Assembly: GCF_001458175.1 (NCBI RefSeq)
Contig: NZ_CYPW01000029.1
Location: 1 to 33,961, forward strand
DNA: 33,961 nt
Source: Shimia marina
GTDB taxonomy: Bacteria > Pseudomonadota > Alphaproteobacteria > Rhodobacterales > Rhodobacteraceae
Direction: 5' to 3'
The position numbers and the translations under genes were made by a program. Below are positions 18,490 to 26,899 of this stretch, piece after piece (the stretch's first letter is position 1; each line of letters begins with the position of its first letter). The notes below the pieces were generated by a model. The model had not been told where the DNA came from. It ran no database searches and saw only the letters and a list, made by a program, of their open reading frames with translations.

Positions 18490-19040
18490 GCGAAGACAGC
18501 CAGCCCAAAAAGAAGATTCCGGTTCTGATGATCCTGCCGCCTTTGTTGTTTGCAGGGTTGGCAGCTTTGTTTCTGTGGGGGATGCAACGGGATAACCCCG
18601 ATGAGTTGCCAAGTGCACTTGTGGGGCAACAGGCGCCTGAGGTGGCCCTGTCTCAGCTGGGCACAAAGGCGCTCTGGGGGCACGCGGAGCTGCGCCAAGG
18701 CAAACCCACATTGGTCAATTTCTGGGCCAGTTGGTGTGGGCCTTGTCGTGTGGAGCATCCAAATCTGGCGCAATTGCAGGCAGAAGGGCTGACTATTCTT
18801 GGCGTGAACTACAAGGACGCGCCGCACAATGCTCTGAGCTTCCTGGAAGAGCTGGGGGATCCCTATCAGGCTGTTGGTGCGGATGACGCAGGGCGGCTTG
18901 CGCTGAACTGGGGCGTCTACGGCGTGCCGGAAACCTATCTGATTGATGGTGAAGGCAATGTGGTTTTGCGGATTGCTGGGCCTGTGACCCAACGCGAAGT
19001 TGAGGGGCGTCTGCGCCCGGCACTGGACGCTCTGAAATAA
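18486..19040 (+). CDS. ccmG: Thiol:disulfide interchange protein CcmG (DsbE)
   Basis: Membrane-anchored periplasmic thioredoxin that keeps apocytochrome c cysteines reduced for haem attachment. An N-terminal anchor (about 11-32) is followed by a thioredoxin domain with the active site WCGPC (Cys 84 and Cys 87), YKD near residue 108 and the cis-proline segment YGVPETYLID. The 184-residue length fits DsbE. It is the last gene of the ccm run. ccmE, ccmF and ccmH/I are not in the window and must lie elsewhere. Confidence 0.95.
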   Translation: MSEDSQPKKKIPVLMILPPLLFAGLAALFLWGMQRDNPDELPSALVGQQAPEVALSQLGTKALWGHAELRQGKPTLVNFWASWCGPCRVEHPNLAQLQAEGLTILGVNYKDAPHNALSFLEELGDPYQAVGADDAGRLALNWGVYGVPETYLIDGEGNVVLRIAGPVTQREVEGRLRPALDALK

Positions 19041-19080
19041 CTTAGAGCTTTCCGTCGTTTCTCATCAGAGCCGCGTTTGT

Positions 19081-19105
19081 AAAAAGGCCCCTGTGGGGCC
19101 TTTTT
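19081..19105. terminator. Bidirectional terminator between ccmG and rpiB
   Basis: A perfect 11-bp inverted repeat, AAAAAGGCCCC (19081-19091) and GGGGCCTTTTT (19095-19105), around TGT. T tracts occur on both strands, so it can serve the two converging genes. Confidence 0.92.
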
Positions 19106-19122
19106 GTTGTCGTTTGGGCGTG

Positions 19123-19560
19123 TCAGCCCTCGATCATATCGGCGCGGGTGGCGTGACGGCCGCCCTCAAATTCGGTTGCAAGAAAAGCATCAACCAACTC
19201 AAGCGCCAGGCTTTCACCAACGATACGTGCGCCAATGGAGAGCATATTGGCGTTGTTATGGGCCCGGATCATCTTGGCAGAAAAGGTATCCATACACACG
19301 CCGCAACGGATGCCTGGCACTTTGTTGGCCGCCATCATGATCCCTTGACCGGTGCCGCATAGAATGATCCCCAGATCGCTCTGACCTGATACCACATGTT
19401 CCGCCGCAGCTTTGCCATGCAGAGGGTAATGGGTGCTTTCGGTTGTCACCGGGCCGATGTCGGTGACGTCATACCCTTGTTGGGTGAGGTGTTTGGCAAT
19501 GGCCTGGCGCAGATCGATGGCAGCGTGATCGCTGGAAAGAACGATGCGTTTCTGGGTCAT
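19123..19560 (-). CDS. rpiB: Ribose-5-phosphate isomerase B
   Basis: Interconverts ribose 5-phosphate and ribulose 5-phosphate in the pentose phosphate pathway. 145 residues of the RpiB/LacAB fold. SSDHAA (9-14) contains the ring-opening/substrate His region. CGTGQGIMMAANK (68-80) has the catalytic Cys 68 and the anion loop. The C-terminal helix RIVGESLALELVDAFL is also typical. I use the ATG at 19560. The upstream in-frame start at 19647 would add 29 unrelated residues. It stands alone, converging on the ccm operon. Confidence 0.93.
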   Translation of the reverse strand: MTQKRIVLSSDHAAIDLRQAIAKHLTQQGYDVTDIGPVTTESTHYPLHGKAAAEHVVSGQSDLGIILCGTGQGIMMAANKVPGIRCGVCMDTFSAKMIRAHNNANMLSIGARIVGESLALELVDAFLATEFEGGRHATRADMIEG

Positions 19561-19734
19561 GGAGGCAGATCCTTGGTTGCGAAGCTGTCTGACCCATAGG
19601 GCTATACGCCTGAAAGCGCAATTGTTGCGCGGTGTTTGCGAAGGCAATTCAATGGTGAAACGGCTTTGACCTTATATGTGACAGCGACGTTGCGTCTTGC
19701 TCACTGATTTCTCTCGAAACCTTGATTGGCATCT

Positions 19735-19746
19735 CGTCAATTGACG
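19735..19746. promoter_or_regulatory. 12-bp palindrome upstream of the DUF1223 gene
   Basis: CGTCAATTGACG is a perfect palindrome 33 bases before the DUF1223 start, in the divergent region with rpiB. It could be an operator. No regulator is adjacent and short palindromes arise by chance. Confidence 0.25.
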
Positions 19747-19779
19747 TCTTAGTAAGGAGGGCGGGAAAAGAGCAATGGG

Positions 19780-20487
19780 ATGGATCAAAGCATGATGCGC
19801 GTGAGCGGTATTTTGGCGGCAATATGGATGAGCGTGGCTTCTGCGGTGGTGGCAGAGGATATGCCTGTTGTTGTCGAGCTCTACACCTCTCAAGGCTGTT
19901 CTTCCTGCCCGCCAGCGGATGACTATTTCCATCGCCAATTGGCGGGGCGACAGGATGTCATCGCTTTGGCTTTGCACGTGGACTACTGGGACTACATCGG
20001 TTGGAAAGATGAATTTGCCAGCCCGGCCTATACGCAGCGGCAGCATACATATGCGCGCGCGGCGGGACATCGGTCTGTCTATACGCCACAGATGATTGTG
20101 AACGGGAAAGATCACGTGGTGGGCGCACATCCCGATCAGGTGGAAAAGCTCATCTCAGCGCATAAAGCGGTAAAGCGGAATGTGGATCTTGATGTCAAAA
20201 GAGACGGTGATCTCATTGAAGTCAAAGCAAAATCAGATATTGAAGCTCCAATGGTGGTGCATGTCATGCGCTATCGTGCTGAGGAGAAGATCTCGATCAA
20301 GCGTGGTGAAAACGCGGGACGTGTGCTGACATATGCGAACATTGTTGATGGTTGGGAGAAGGTCCAATCCTGGAATGGTGCGGCGGATCTGTCGCTAAAC
20401 CTGCGTGTGAAGGGCGATCAGCCGGTTGTGGTGATCATCCAACGCGAAAGCGGCGGTCCAATCGAAGCTGCGGCTCGAGTATTTTGA
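19780..20487 (+). CDS. DUF1223 secreted thioredoxin-like protein
   Basis: Protein of 235 residues with a signal peptide (about 1-26, cleaved near VVAED) and the DUF1223 signature VVELYTSQGCSSCPPADDYF, which holds a CSSC redox pair (Cys 40, Cys 43). ALHVDYWDYIGWKD and YTPQMIVNG follow, as in the family. The fold is thioredoxin-like, so a periplasmic disulfide or redox role is likely, but no substrate is established. The AAGGAGG at 19754-19760 is rather far from the ATG at 19780 (about 19 bases) and closer ATGs at 19792/19795 are even further, so the start is slightly uncertain. Confidence 0.8.
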   Translation: MDQSMMRVSGILAAIWMSVASAVVAEDMPVVVELYTSQGCSSCPPADDYFHRQLAGRQDVIALALHVDYWDYIGWKDEFASPAYTQRQHTYARAAGHRSVYTPQMIVNGKDHVVGAHPDQVEKLISAHKAVKRNVDLDVKRDGDLIEVKAKSDIEAPMVVHVMRYRAEEKISIKRGENAGRVLTYANIVDGWEKVQSWNGAADLSLNLRVKGDQPVVVIIQRESGGPIEAAARVF

Positions 20488-20495
20488 TTGAATTT

Positions 20496-20519
20496 TGGCC
20501 TGCAAGTTGTTGCAGGCCA
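20496..20519. terminator. Hairpin between the DUF1223 gene and fliG-like gene
   Basis: TGGCCTGCAA (20496-20505) pairs perfectly with TTGCAGGCCA (20510-20519) around GTTG. It lies between two converging stop codons. T tracts are weak on both sides, so termination is likely but not certain. Confidence 0.6.
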
Positions 20520-20523
20520 TGTA

Positions 20524-21603
20524 TTAATCTTCGTCGTCATCGTCGTCGGTGAGGAGTTCAATTTCTCCAAGTTCGACCAATTCCCGCACACCTGTACATA
20601 TTTCCTGCATCGCGCTTTCGGCTTCTTTGGTTTTCACTTCTCCACGTTCGCCAATGCCTTCGCGAAGCTGATCTGCCATACGCGCGGACATGTTGTTGAG
20701 GATGAACTCGGTGGAAATTCCAAAATCGCCCTCTGTGGCATAGGCCATGGCAGTGATCAGCGTGGCTTCGTCCAGATCGCGGACCAGGCGTGGCACGTCG
20801 AGTGGTTTCAGGCGTGTTGCAATATGTGCGTAGGTGAAGATGCGGCGGCGCACGGCCCCGGCAAACTCCGCATCCTTTTCGTCCAGAGAGTCCAGCACAT
20901 CGTCGCGTGTCGCGGTGGTTGCGTTGTTGAGGATCGCGCCGAGACGATCTTCGGGACCTTGTTTGAAGGCCTTTGGCGGCCGGTCTTCCAATTGACACGC
21001 CAAGGTCAGCCCGATGCGGTCAACGGCTTCTGGCGTGATGTTTTCTGTCATGGACATCGCGAAAGTGATGCGGCGAGATTTGTCGCCGGGCAGTTTGGCG
21101 AGGATCATCGCAGCCTTGTCAACGGGCAGCTTGGAAATCAGTACTGCGGAAACCTCAATGCTTTCCCCATCGATCATTTTGATCAGTTCCGGAACATCCA
21201 GCTCTTTGATGCGCGACCAAGGGTTGCCAATCATCCGCACGCCGGCTTCCTTGCGCAGGCGCGCTTCGGTGAGCGGGCTGATTTGGCCCTGCAGCACACT
21301 TAGTGCGCCAGAGATCCCATTGGGGAAGGAGAGGCCAATGGATTCGAGTTCTTGGGCAAACTCCATGAGGACGTCGCCCAAGGTTTCCCGATCGATGTAG
21401 CCCATGTCACCCATCATATAGGTCAGATCGGCCTGATGGTTGTCGGACAACTCTGCCAGAGAAAGCTCAGCTCCCTCATTGAGCAGAAACCTAACGATGA
21501 TGGCGGCCTTTTGAGGGCGTGTCAGGTTGCCTTTGCGCATATAGCCAAGGCTGGGCACATCAGCGTCGCCCCCAAAGGGCGCCAGAGGAATCGGACTGCT
21601 CAT
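20524..21603 (-). CDS. fliG: Orphan FliG-like flagellar motor switch protein
   Basis: FliG is the rotor protein that contacts the MS ring, FliM and the stators. The 359 residues show FliG-type helical repeats and a well-kept C-terminal part: NNMSARMADQLREGIGERG, then E-x-A-x-x-E and LVELGEIEL, ending in an Asp-rich tail DDDDDED. The middle domain reads GESIEVSAVLISKLP where FliG normally has EHPQTIAVILS, so the EHPQR FliM-binding motif is missing. No other flagellar gene is in the window. The start at 21603 follows GGAGACTTTG. A start at 21615 is possible. It follows a TPR gene on the same strand. Confidence 0.75.
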   Translation of the reverse strand: MSSPIPLAPFGGDADVPSLGYMRKGNLTRPQKAAIIVRFLLNEGAELSLAELSDNHQADLTYMMGDMGYIDRETLGDVLMEFAQELESIGLSFPNGISGALSVLQGQISPLTEARLRKEAGVRMIGNPWSRIKELDVPELIKMIDGESIEVSAVLISKLPVDKAAMILAKLPGDKSRRITFAMSMTENITPEAVDRIGLTLACQLEDRPPKAFKQGPEDRLGAILNNATTATRDDVLDSLDEKDAEFAGAVRRRIFTYAHIATRLKPLDVPRLVRDLDEATLITAMAYATEGDFGISTEFILNNMSARMADQLREGIGERGEVKTKEAESAMQEICTGVRELVELGEIELLTDDDDDED

Positions 21604-21619
21604 CAAAGTCTCCATAGGT

Positions 21620-21644
21620 GTTGAGTGGCAATCAACCACTCAAC
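21620..21644 (-). other. Stem-loop in the fliG leader
   Basis: GTTGAGTGG (21620-21628) pairs perfectly with CCACTCAAC (21636-21644) around CAATCAA. On the minus strand it ends about 6 bases before the GGAGA ribosome site of the fliG-like gene, so it may influence translation or act as a weak attenuator between the TPR gene and fliG. Confidence 0.35.
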
Positions 21645-21669
21645 CCTAAAGAAACCCTGAACAACATGG

Positions 21670-22206
21670 TTAATAATTGAATGTTGTACCGGTCTTGATG
21701 GCCTCGGAAAGGGAGGCTTCCGCCCAGGTGTTTTCGCCGCCGCGGGTGCGAATTTCATGCAGTTGCGTGCGTGCCAGATCCAGACGGCCGGCTTCGACAA
21801 AGGCCTGCCCCATGTAGGAGCGCGCAAGGATATTATCCGGGTTTTGCTGCAAGGCTTTGTTGTAGTAGGCCATGCCGGTTTCAACATCCCCAAGGCGGCG
21901 ATGGGTGAAGCCCCAATAAGTGAGGGCCAGATCTGAATTTGGATCATTCAAAAGCTGCAACAGCTCCTGTGCCGCCTCATTTTCTCCGGCATAGGCCAGG
22001 CTGCGCAGCGTTTTGAAGTAGTCTTCATCCGTCAGCGCACTGTCCTGTTGAACCACGCATTTGCCTTTGCTCTCGCTGAAAACCTTGCCATCGGTGCAGA
22101 CAACGGTTTTGGGCTTTGGTGTTTCACCGCCGCCGCCAGCAGAGAGGGCTGGACCGGCAATGGTTGCTGCAAGGCAGACTGCAAGTGCAGATTTCATCAA
22201 TGTCAT
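21670..22206 (-). CDS. Secreted tetratricopeptide-repeat protein
   Basis: 178-residue exported protein. A signal peptide (MTLMKSALAVCLAATIAGPALSA) is followed by a Gly/Lys/Pro stretch, a short segment with two cysteines (VVCTDGKVFSESKGKCV), then at least two TPR-like units (LTYWGFTHRRLGDVETGMAYYNKALQ; NILARSYMGQAFVEAGRLDLARTQL). Such repeats mediate protein contacts. The ATG at 22206 follows CAGGAGCCCAAA. It lies upstream of the fliG-like gene with a 66-base gap, so co-transcription is possible. No specific function is known to me. Confidence 0.7.
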   Translation of the reverse strand: MTLMKSALAVCLAATIAGPALSAGGGGETPKPKTVVCTDGKVFSESKGKCVVQQDSALTDEDYFKTLRSLAYAGENEAAQELLQLLNDPNSDLALTYWGFTHRRLGDVETGMAYYNKALQQNPDNILARSYMGQAFVEAGRLDLARTQLHEIRTRGGENTWAEASLSEAIKTGTTFNY

Positions 22207-22290
22207 TTTGGGCTCCTGTTTACTCAAACTTGTTAGCATTACGCTATCATGCCCAAATCGGATGGCTAAATCACACCGGCGTCAGATCAC

Positions 22291-22319
22291 AAAAAAAGGC
22301 GCAGCACTGGGCTGCGCCT
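22291..22319 (-). terminator. Terminator of purB
   Basis: AGGCGCAGC (22297-22305) pairs perfectly with GCTGCGCCT (22311-22319) around ACTGG. On the minus strand it is followed by TTTTTTT, immediately after purB. Confidence 0.88.
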
Positions 22320-22341
22320 CACTATTTTGTGTAAGCGCTTA

Positions 22342-23646
22342 TCAGTCTTTGAAGACCCGCGCAAAAATAGTGTCGACATGTTTGGTATGGTACCCCATGT
22401 CGAACTTCTCATTGATGCCATCGACGCCCAGTGCCGCAATAACTTCCGCATCCGCCAGAAGCTGCTCTTGGAAATCCACGCGCTCTTCCCAGACTTTGAG
22501 CGCATTGCGCTGTACCATGGAGTAGGCGTCTTCACGCGATACACCAGCTTGTGTCAGGGCAAGCAGCACGCGCTGAGACATCACAAGGCCAGGGAACTTG
22601 TTCATATTGTCGAGCATGTTTTCAGGGAAGATCAGCATCTTGTCGACAACACCGGCCAGGCGGTTGAGTGCAAAATCGAGCGTGACGGTTGCATCGGGGC
22701 CAATCCCACGTTCCACGGAAGAGTGAGAAATATCACGCTCATGCCAGAGGGCGACGTTTTCCATGGCCGGAATGACGGTCATGCGCACGAGACGGGCCAG
22801 ACCAGTCAGGTTTTCTGTCAGAACCGGATTCTTCTTGTGCGGCATGGCAGAAGAGCCTTTTTGACCCATCGAGAAGAATTCCGCACCTTCCAGCACTTCG
22901 GTGCGCTGCATGTGGCGGATCTCTACTGCGATGTTTTCAATTGAGCTTGCGATCACACCGAGGGTTGCAAAGAACATGGCGTGGCGATCACGTGGGATCA
23001 CCTGCGTGGAGATCGGCTCTGGCGTCAGGCCCAGTTGCTCACAAACGTGTTCTTCGACAGCCGGATCAATGTTGGCAAATGTGCCGACCGCGCCGGAAAT
23101 TGCACCGGTTGCGATTTCCTCGCGCGCCTGCCGCAGGCGGGCTTTGTTGCGGTCCATTTCTGCATAGAAACGCGCAAAGGTCAGACCCATCGTTGTGGGT
23201 TCTGCATGAATGCCGTGACTGCGGCCCACGCGCAGCGTGTCTTTGTGCTCATAGGCGCGTTTCTTCAGGGCTGCCAGCACTTTGTCCAGATCCGCCAGAA
23301 GGATATCTGCGGCGCGCACCAGCTGTACGTTCAGGCATGTGTCCAGAACATCAGAAGATGTCATGCCCTGGTGAACAAAACGCGCTTCTTCAGATCCAAC
23401 ATGTTCTGCCAGATGTGTCAGGAAGGCGATCACGTCATGTTTTGTGACGGCCTCGATTTCATCAATCCGTGCTACGTCGAATTCGACGTCTTTGGCTTTC
23501 CAAACCGCATCCGCATTTTCCTGCGGAATCACACCGAGTTTGGCTTGCGCGTCACAGGCATGTGCCTCGATTTCAAACCAGATGCGGAACTTGGTTTCTG
23601 GTGACCAAACGGCGACCATATCGGGGCGGGCATAGCGAGGGATCAT
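22342..23646 (-). CDS. purB: Adenylosuccinate lyase
   Basis: Catalyses two steps of purine synthesis (SAICAR to AICAR plus fumarate; adenylosuccinate to AMP plus fumarate). 434 residues of the fumarase/aspartase superfamily. The start MIPRYARPDMVAVW is typical. TSSDVLDTCL carries the N-terminal conserved region, GRSHGIHAEPTTMG has a catalytic His, and the signature GSSAMPHKKNP (about 263-273) holds the flexible catalytic loop. It is a single-gene unit with its own terminator, divergent from the secreted-protein gene. Confidence 0.97.
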   Translation of the reverse strand: MIPRYARPDMVAVWSPETKFRIWFEIEAHACDAQAKLGVIPQENADAVWKAKDVEFDVARIDEIEAVTKHDVIAFLTHLAEHVGSEEARFVHQGMTSSDVLDTCLNVQLVRAADILLADLDKVLAALKKRAYEHKDTLRVGRSHGIHAEPTTMGLTFARFYAEMDRNKARLRQAREEIATGAISGAVGTFANIDPAVEEHVCEQLGLTPEPISTQVIPRDRHAMFFATLGVIASSIENIAVEIRHMQRTEVLEGAEFFSMGQKGSSAMPHKKNPVLTENLTGLARLVRMTVIPAMENVALWHERDISHSSVERGIGPDATVTLDFALNRLAGVVDKMLIFPENMLDNMNKFPGLVMSQRVLLALTQAGVSREDAYSMVQRNALKVWEERVDFQEQLLADAEVIAALGVDGINEKFDMGYHTKHVDTIFARVFKD

Positions 23647-23807
23647 ATCTCAGCCTTATTTTGTTAGCGTGGGGTCGCGGCTCCTTTAGCCTTTGAAGGG
23701 CAAAACAGCAAGTCAGCAGGGCAGCATAGAGCTGTATTGGCGTAAATTTCCTGTACTATTCTGCTCTTGGATGTGCATATGGGGAGGAATTTGTTGGAGG
23801 TAAATGT

Positions 23808-24365
23808 ATGACACGATTGACCAAATTCGGTGCCATTCTGACGGCCGGATTTCTTCTGGCGGGCGCTCAGACGGCATTGGCAGAGACCCAAGCCATTTAT
23901 TCGGATGCAAGCGATAAGGTGTTTGAAGTTACCGTACCGGACTTCTGGACGCTTCGTGTTGGTGGGGACCGCGATATTGAGGCCTCGACAGAAGAGGGGC
24001 TGCGCGCGGTTGAACGCGTTTTTGGCCTATCGCCGGAGAACGGCCATGGCGTGTGGATGGGGCTGATTTCCCCGTCACGTCTTCGCACGCTTGAAGATGC
24101 GAAGGACTATGCGCGCAATCTGGGCGGGCAGCTGGCCAAAACAACGGAAATTACCGGAAGCTCCGAACGCCGCGTTGCGGGCTATCCAGCCCATATCATT
24201 GAAGGCACAGGTCGGCGCAATGGCAAGGCTATCGACTTCACTGTGATGCTTCTGGATCTGCCAAACAACCGCGTGGTGGTTGGGCTCACGGTTTTGGAGA
24301 AAGGCTATGACGTCAGCGCATTGGATGACGTCAACGCAATTCTGCAATCGATCAAAGCACGCTGA
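23808..24365 (+). CDS. Secreted protein of unknown function
   Basis: 185 residues with a clear signal peptide (about 1-25, cleaved after QTALA). The mature part is a single small domain: an opening strand with VPDFWTLRV, the stretch GVWMGLISPSRLRTLEDAKDYA, a pattern RRVAGYPAHIIEGTGRRNGKAIDFTVMLLDLPNNRVVVGLTV, and a final helix DDVNAILQSI. This resembles small periplasmic domains that read peptides or lipids (PsbP/DcrB-like folds), but I do not recognise a family. GGAGG is 8-10 bases before the ATG. It is followed at 11 bases by a small lipoprotein gene, likely one transcript. Confidence 0.75.
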   Translation: MTRLTKFGAILTAGFLLAGAQTALAETQAIYSDASDKVFEVTVPDFWTLRVGGDRDIEASTEEGLRAVERVFGLSPENGHGVWMGLISPSRLRTLEDAKDYARNLGGQLAKTTEITGSSERRVAGYPAHIIEGTGRRNGKAIDFTVMLLDLPNNRVVVGLTVLEKGYDVSALDDVNAILQSIKAR

Positions 24366-24376
24366 AGGAGAGAGTG

Positions 24377-24694
24377 ATGTCTATGAAAAAACTGCGCTCC
24401 TTTGTGATGCCTGCTGGTCTTATTGCGGGGTTGATGACCCTTGCGGCCTGTGATGGCACCTCATCCGGCTATGTCAGCACCGGTGTCTACTATGACAGCA
24501 TGATGTGGAACGACTACTATCATCATTATCCGGATTACCCAGATCGCCCCGACCGACCAGACAGACCGGATCGTCCTGATCGCCCGGAACGTCCCGTGAA
24601 GCCGATTGAGCCACGTCCGCCTGTGGCGAAGCCGCCAGTGGCGCGTCCTCCGGTCGCGCGGCCCCGGCCGAGCCCTCGCCCGGGACGTCGCTAA
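24377..24694 (+). CDS. Small proline-rich lipoprotein
   Basis: 105 residues. A lipoprotein signal (MSMKKLRSFVMPAGLIAGLM, lipobox LAAC, Cys 25) is followed by a Tyr/His/Asp-rich stretch (YYDSMMWNDYYHHYP), then tandem P-D-R repeats from residue 55 and a tail of P-V-A-R/K-P repeats ending in SPRPGRR. The body is low-complexity and basic, probably disordered, and could span peptidoglycan or bind metal or anionic polymers. The ATG at 24377 has AAGGAGA at 5-8 bases. A GTG at 24374 is less likely. Function unknown. Confidence 0.7.
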   Translation: MSMKKLRSFVMPAGLIAGLMTLAACDGTSSGYVSTGVYYDSMMWNDYYHHYPDYPDRPDRPDRPDRPDRPERPVKPIEPRPPVAKPPVARPPVARPRPSPRPGRR

Positions 24695-24703
24695 ACGGGT
24701 TTA

Positions 24704-25915
24704 TCACGCCAGATTGGTGCGCACCTCTGAGGCGCGCTCCAATGTGCGGTGAACAGGGCAGCGATCTGCAATTTCCAGCAGGCGCTGTCGCTGTTCTTCC
24801 GTCAGCTCCCCTTCCAAATGAATGGTGCGCGTAAAGGCATCCACCTTTTGCCCTGCAGGGGCTTCTGCGTCGCGGGCGTGCACCTTGTCATGGCTCACGT
24901 CGACCCAGACATGTGTCAGGGGCCATGATTTGCGCCGGGCATACATGCGAATGGTCATAGAGGTGCAGGCGCCCAAGCCACCGGCGAGGAATCCATAGGG
25001 CGTCATGCCCCGGTTGCTGCCACCATAGGCAAGGGGCTCATCGGCCAGCATATGATGCAGCGGGCCTGCGTTCACATCTTGCAAGAATCCTTCGGGATCG
25101 GCTTCTGAGACGCGCACAATACCCTCAGGCGCGCCGGGAGGCGGAGCCGGGGGCGCAAGATCCAGATACCGCCCAGCCCATGATGCAATCACCTCTGCGG
25201 CATATTCTGCGTCTTTGGCGTTGCTGATCAGGTGATCTGCGTCATCCAATGTGACAAAGCTTTTGGGGTGTTTGGCAGCTTCAAAGATACGCGCAGCATT
25301 GTCGATGCTGACAGTTGTGTCTCTGGGCGCGTGCAAAACCAACAGCGCTTTCTTCATCGAGGCAATGCAGGGCTGCAGGTTCTGGCCTGATATATCGGTT
25401 AGAAAATCCCGTGTGATCGTAAAGGGACGCCCAGCCAAAGAAACTTCAGCCTGTCCCGCTGCATCAATTTCGGCCACAGCATCGCCGAATTGATGGCTGA
25501 CGTGATGGGGCTCATAGGGCGCGCCAAGCGTGACCACCGCTTTGGCACTGTCGATTTTTGTCGCGGCTTTGATCACCGCAGCTCCACCGAGGCTGTGACC
25601 GATCAGCAGGCGCGCGGGCATGTTGCGGCTTTGCAAGTAGGCCGCTGCGGCTTCGAGATCCGCCACATTGGAGGAGAAATGTGTATTGGCAAATTCCCCT
25701 TCGCTGTGCCCCAGTCCCGTGAAGTCAAATCGCAAGACCGCGATGCCCATGGCCGCAAGGCGCCCTGCAATCCGTCGCGCTGCTGGAATGTCTTTGGAGC
25801 AGGTGAAGCAATGCGCAAACAGCGCCGTTGCCAGATGCGGTCCCTCCGGCAAATCCAGACGCGCCGACAGCATGTCGCCATTGTGGCCGGGAAATGAAAT
25901 TCGTTCGATGGGCAT
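24704..25915 (-). CDS. Alpha/beta hydrolase-OsmC fusion protein
   Basis: Two domains in one chain. Residues about 1-250 are an alpha/beta hydrolase with the nucleophile elbow GHSLGG (about 105), Asp near HAPRDTTVS and His in LDDADHLIS, which form a Ser-Asp-His triad. Residues about 260-400 are an OsmC/Ohr-like domain with GGLGACTSMTIRMYARRKSW, which carries the redox-active Cys of that family, and DRCPVHRTLE with a second Cys. OsmC domains reduce organic peroxides. The fusion may hydrolyse an ester and handle the peroxide. 403 residues is the usual fusion size. The start at 25915 follows AGGAGTGCACAT. An in-frame upstream start at 26023 lacks one. Confidence 0.88.
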   Translation of the reverse strand: MPIERISFPGHNGDMLSARLDLPEGPHLATALFAHCFTCSKDIPAARRIAGRLAAMGIAVLRFDFTGLGHSEGEFANTHFSSNVADLEAAAAYLQSRNMPARLLIGHSLGGAAVIKAATKIDSAKAVVTLGAPYEPHHVSHQFGDAVAEIDAAGQAEVSLAGRPFTITRDFLTDISGQNLQPCIASMKKALLVLHAPRDTTVSIDNAARIFEAAKHPKSFVTLDDADHLISNAKDAEYAAEVIASWAGRYLDLAPPAPPPGAPEGIVRVSEADPEGFLQDVNAGPLHHMLADEPLAYGGSNRGMTPYGFLAGGLGACTSMTIRMYARRKSWPLTHVWVDVSHDKVHARDAEAPAGQKVDAFTRTIHLEGELTEEQRQRLLEIADRCPVHRTLERASEVRTNLA

Positions 25916-26092
25916 ATGTGCACTCCTGAAGGCGTTTGGTGCCAATGTGTGTGTGATGGTACCATTCGAAAAGAGAGATTTCGCAAAGTCACGGCAAGGT
26001 GAGCATATGCGAGTTTCTGTCATATTTGTTTCGATGGATGCTTTGAGAGAATTTGACGTGCGATTGCGGATAAAATCCGATAAATCAAAGCT

Positions 26093-26836
26093 ATGGAACC
26101 GATTTTACAAGCCAGCATTCCCTATGATGCGCTCGCCGAAAAGTCTCTGCCCGGTATCTCTCCTTTGCAGATGGCGGAGTGGTTGATCGTTGATGATGCC
26201 TACAATGGCCAGATGGCCTTGCGGCGACATCTTTTGGAGGCGCAGCGCGGCGAGGTTGCCGCACTTGATCCAGGTGCGCTGCCTGCGGCGCAAGAGGCGC
26301 TTGCATTGGTGCTGTCTGAACTCTGCCATATCGAAGGGTTTTCTGTCCTTGCGGATCATGTGATCTGTCCTGATGGTGCCAAAATCAATCTGGACTGGAC
26401 GGCGCCTCTGATAACTTTAGGGCAGATCATTCAGGAAGATATCTGTCTGTTGCAGAAACAGGGCGCGGAGCATGTTTTGACGGGGGCGGTGCTGTGTTTT
26501 CCCGCCAGTTGGACCTTGTCTGAGAAATTCATGCGGCCGCTGCTGCGCATTCATGTGCCTGTTTCAGAATATGACGCCAACATCGCAAAGCGGGTGCAGC
26601 GCCTGTTTGATGGGGTGCGGCCCGGTCGGCCTCTGTGGCGAAAAAACGCGCTTTGGTATGATGATCCTGAGCTGTTTACGCCGCGCGCCGAAGATGCGCC
26701 CCGGGCGCCAGTGGTGGCGGAAAGCGGCGCGTATCTCAGGTCGGAAAAGCAAAGCATTTTGCGTTTGCCAGAAACCGATGCGGTGATTTTTTCCATCCAC
26801 ACCTTTATGGTCACGAAAGACGCTGTGTTAAAATAG
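26093..26836 (+). CDS. Haem-dependent oxidative N-demethylase-like protein (DUF3445)
   Basis: 247 residues of the DUF3445/HODM alpha-subunit-like family. Recognised marks are LGQIIQEDICLLQK, an acidic ALVLSELCHIEGF helix, AVLCFPASWTLSEKF and IHVPVSEYD, with a C-terminal LYLRSEKQSILRLPET-like segment (here AYLRSEKQSILRLPE). Family members bind haem and, in characterised cases, demethylate methylated amines with O2. I see no partner reductase genes nearby. It is divergent from the hydrolase-OsmC gene and ends in its own terminator, whose stem includes the stop codon. Confidence 0.82.
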   Translation: MEPILQASIPYDALAEKSLPGISPLQMAEWLIVDDAYNGQMALRRHLLEAQRGEVAALDPGALPAAQEALALVLSELCHIEGFSVLADHVICPDGAKINLDWTAPLITLGQIIQEDICLLQKQGAEHVLTGAVLCFPASWTLSEKFMRPLLRIHVPVSEYDANIAKRVQRLFDGVRPGRPLWRKNALWYDDPELFTPRAEDAPRAPVVAESGAYLRSEKQSILRLPETDAVIFSIHTFMVTKDAVLK

Positions 26837-26868
26837 CAGCTGCGACCTTTCGTAGCTGCTATTATTTT
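26834..26868 (+). terminator. Terminator of the DUF3445 gene
   Basis: A 12-bp stem, TAGCAGCTGCGA (26834-26845) with TCGTAGCTGCTA (26850-26861), with one G-T pair and loop CCTT, followed by TTATTTTC. The stem begins at the TAG stop codon. Confidence 0.85.
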
Positions 26869-26899
26869 CAAAGGGTTACCGAACTTTTCTTAAGTACCC

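Noticed and set aside
24530..24600. Tandem GAC/CCG-rich repeats as a possible CRISPR or regulatory repeat
   Set aside because: The period is 9 bases in frame with the lipoprotein, giving P-D-R repeats; there are no spacers.
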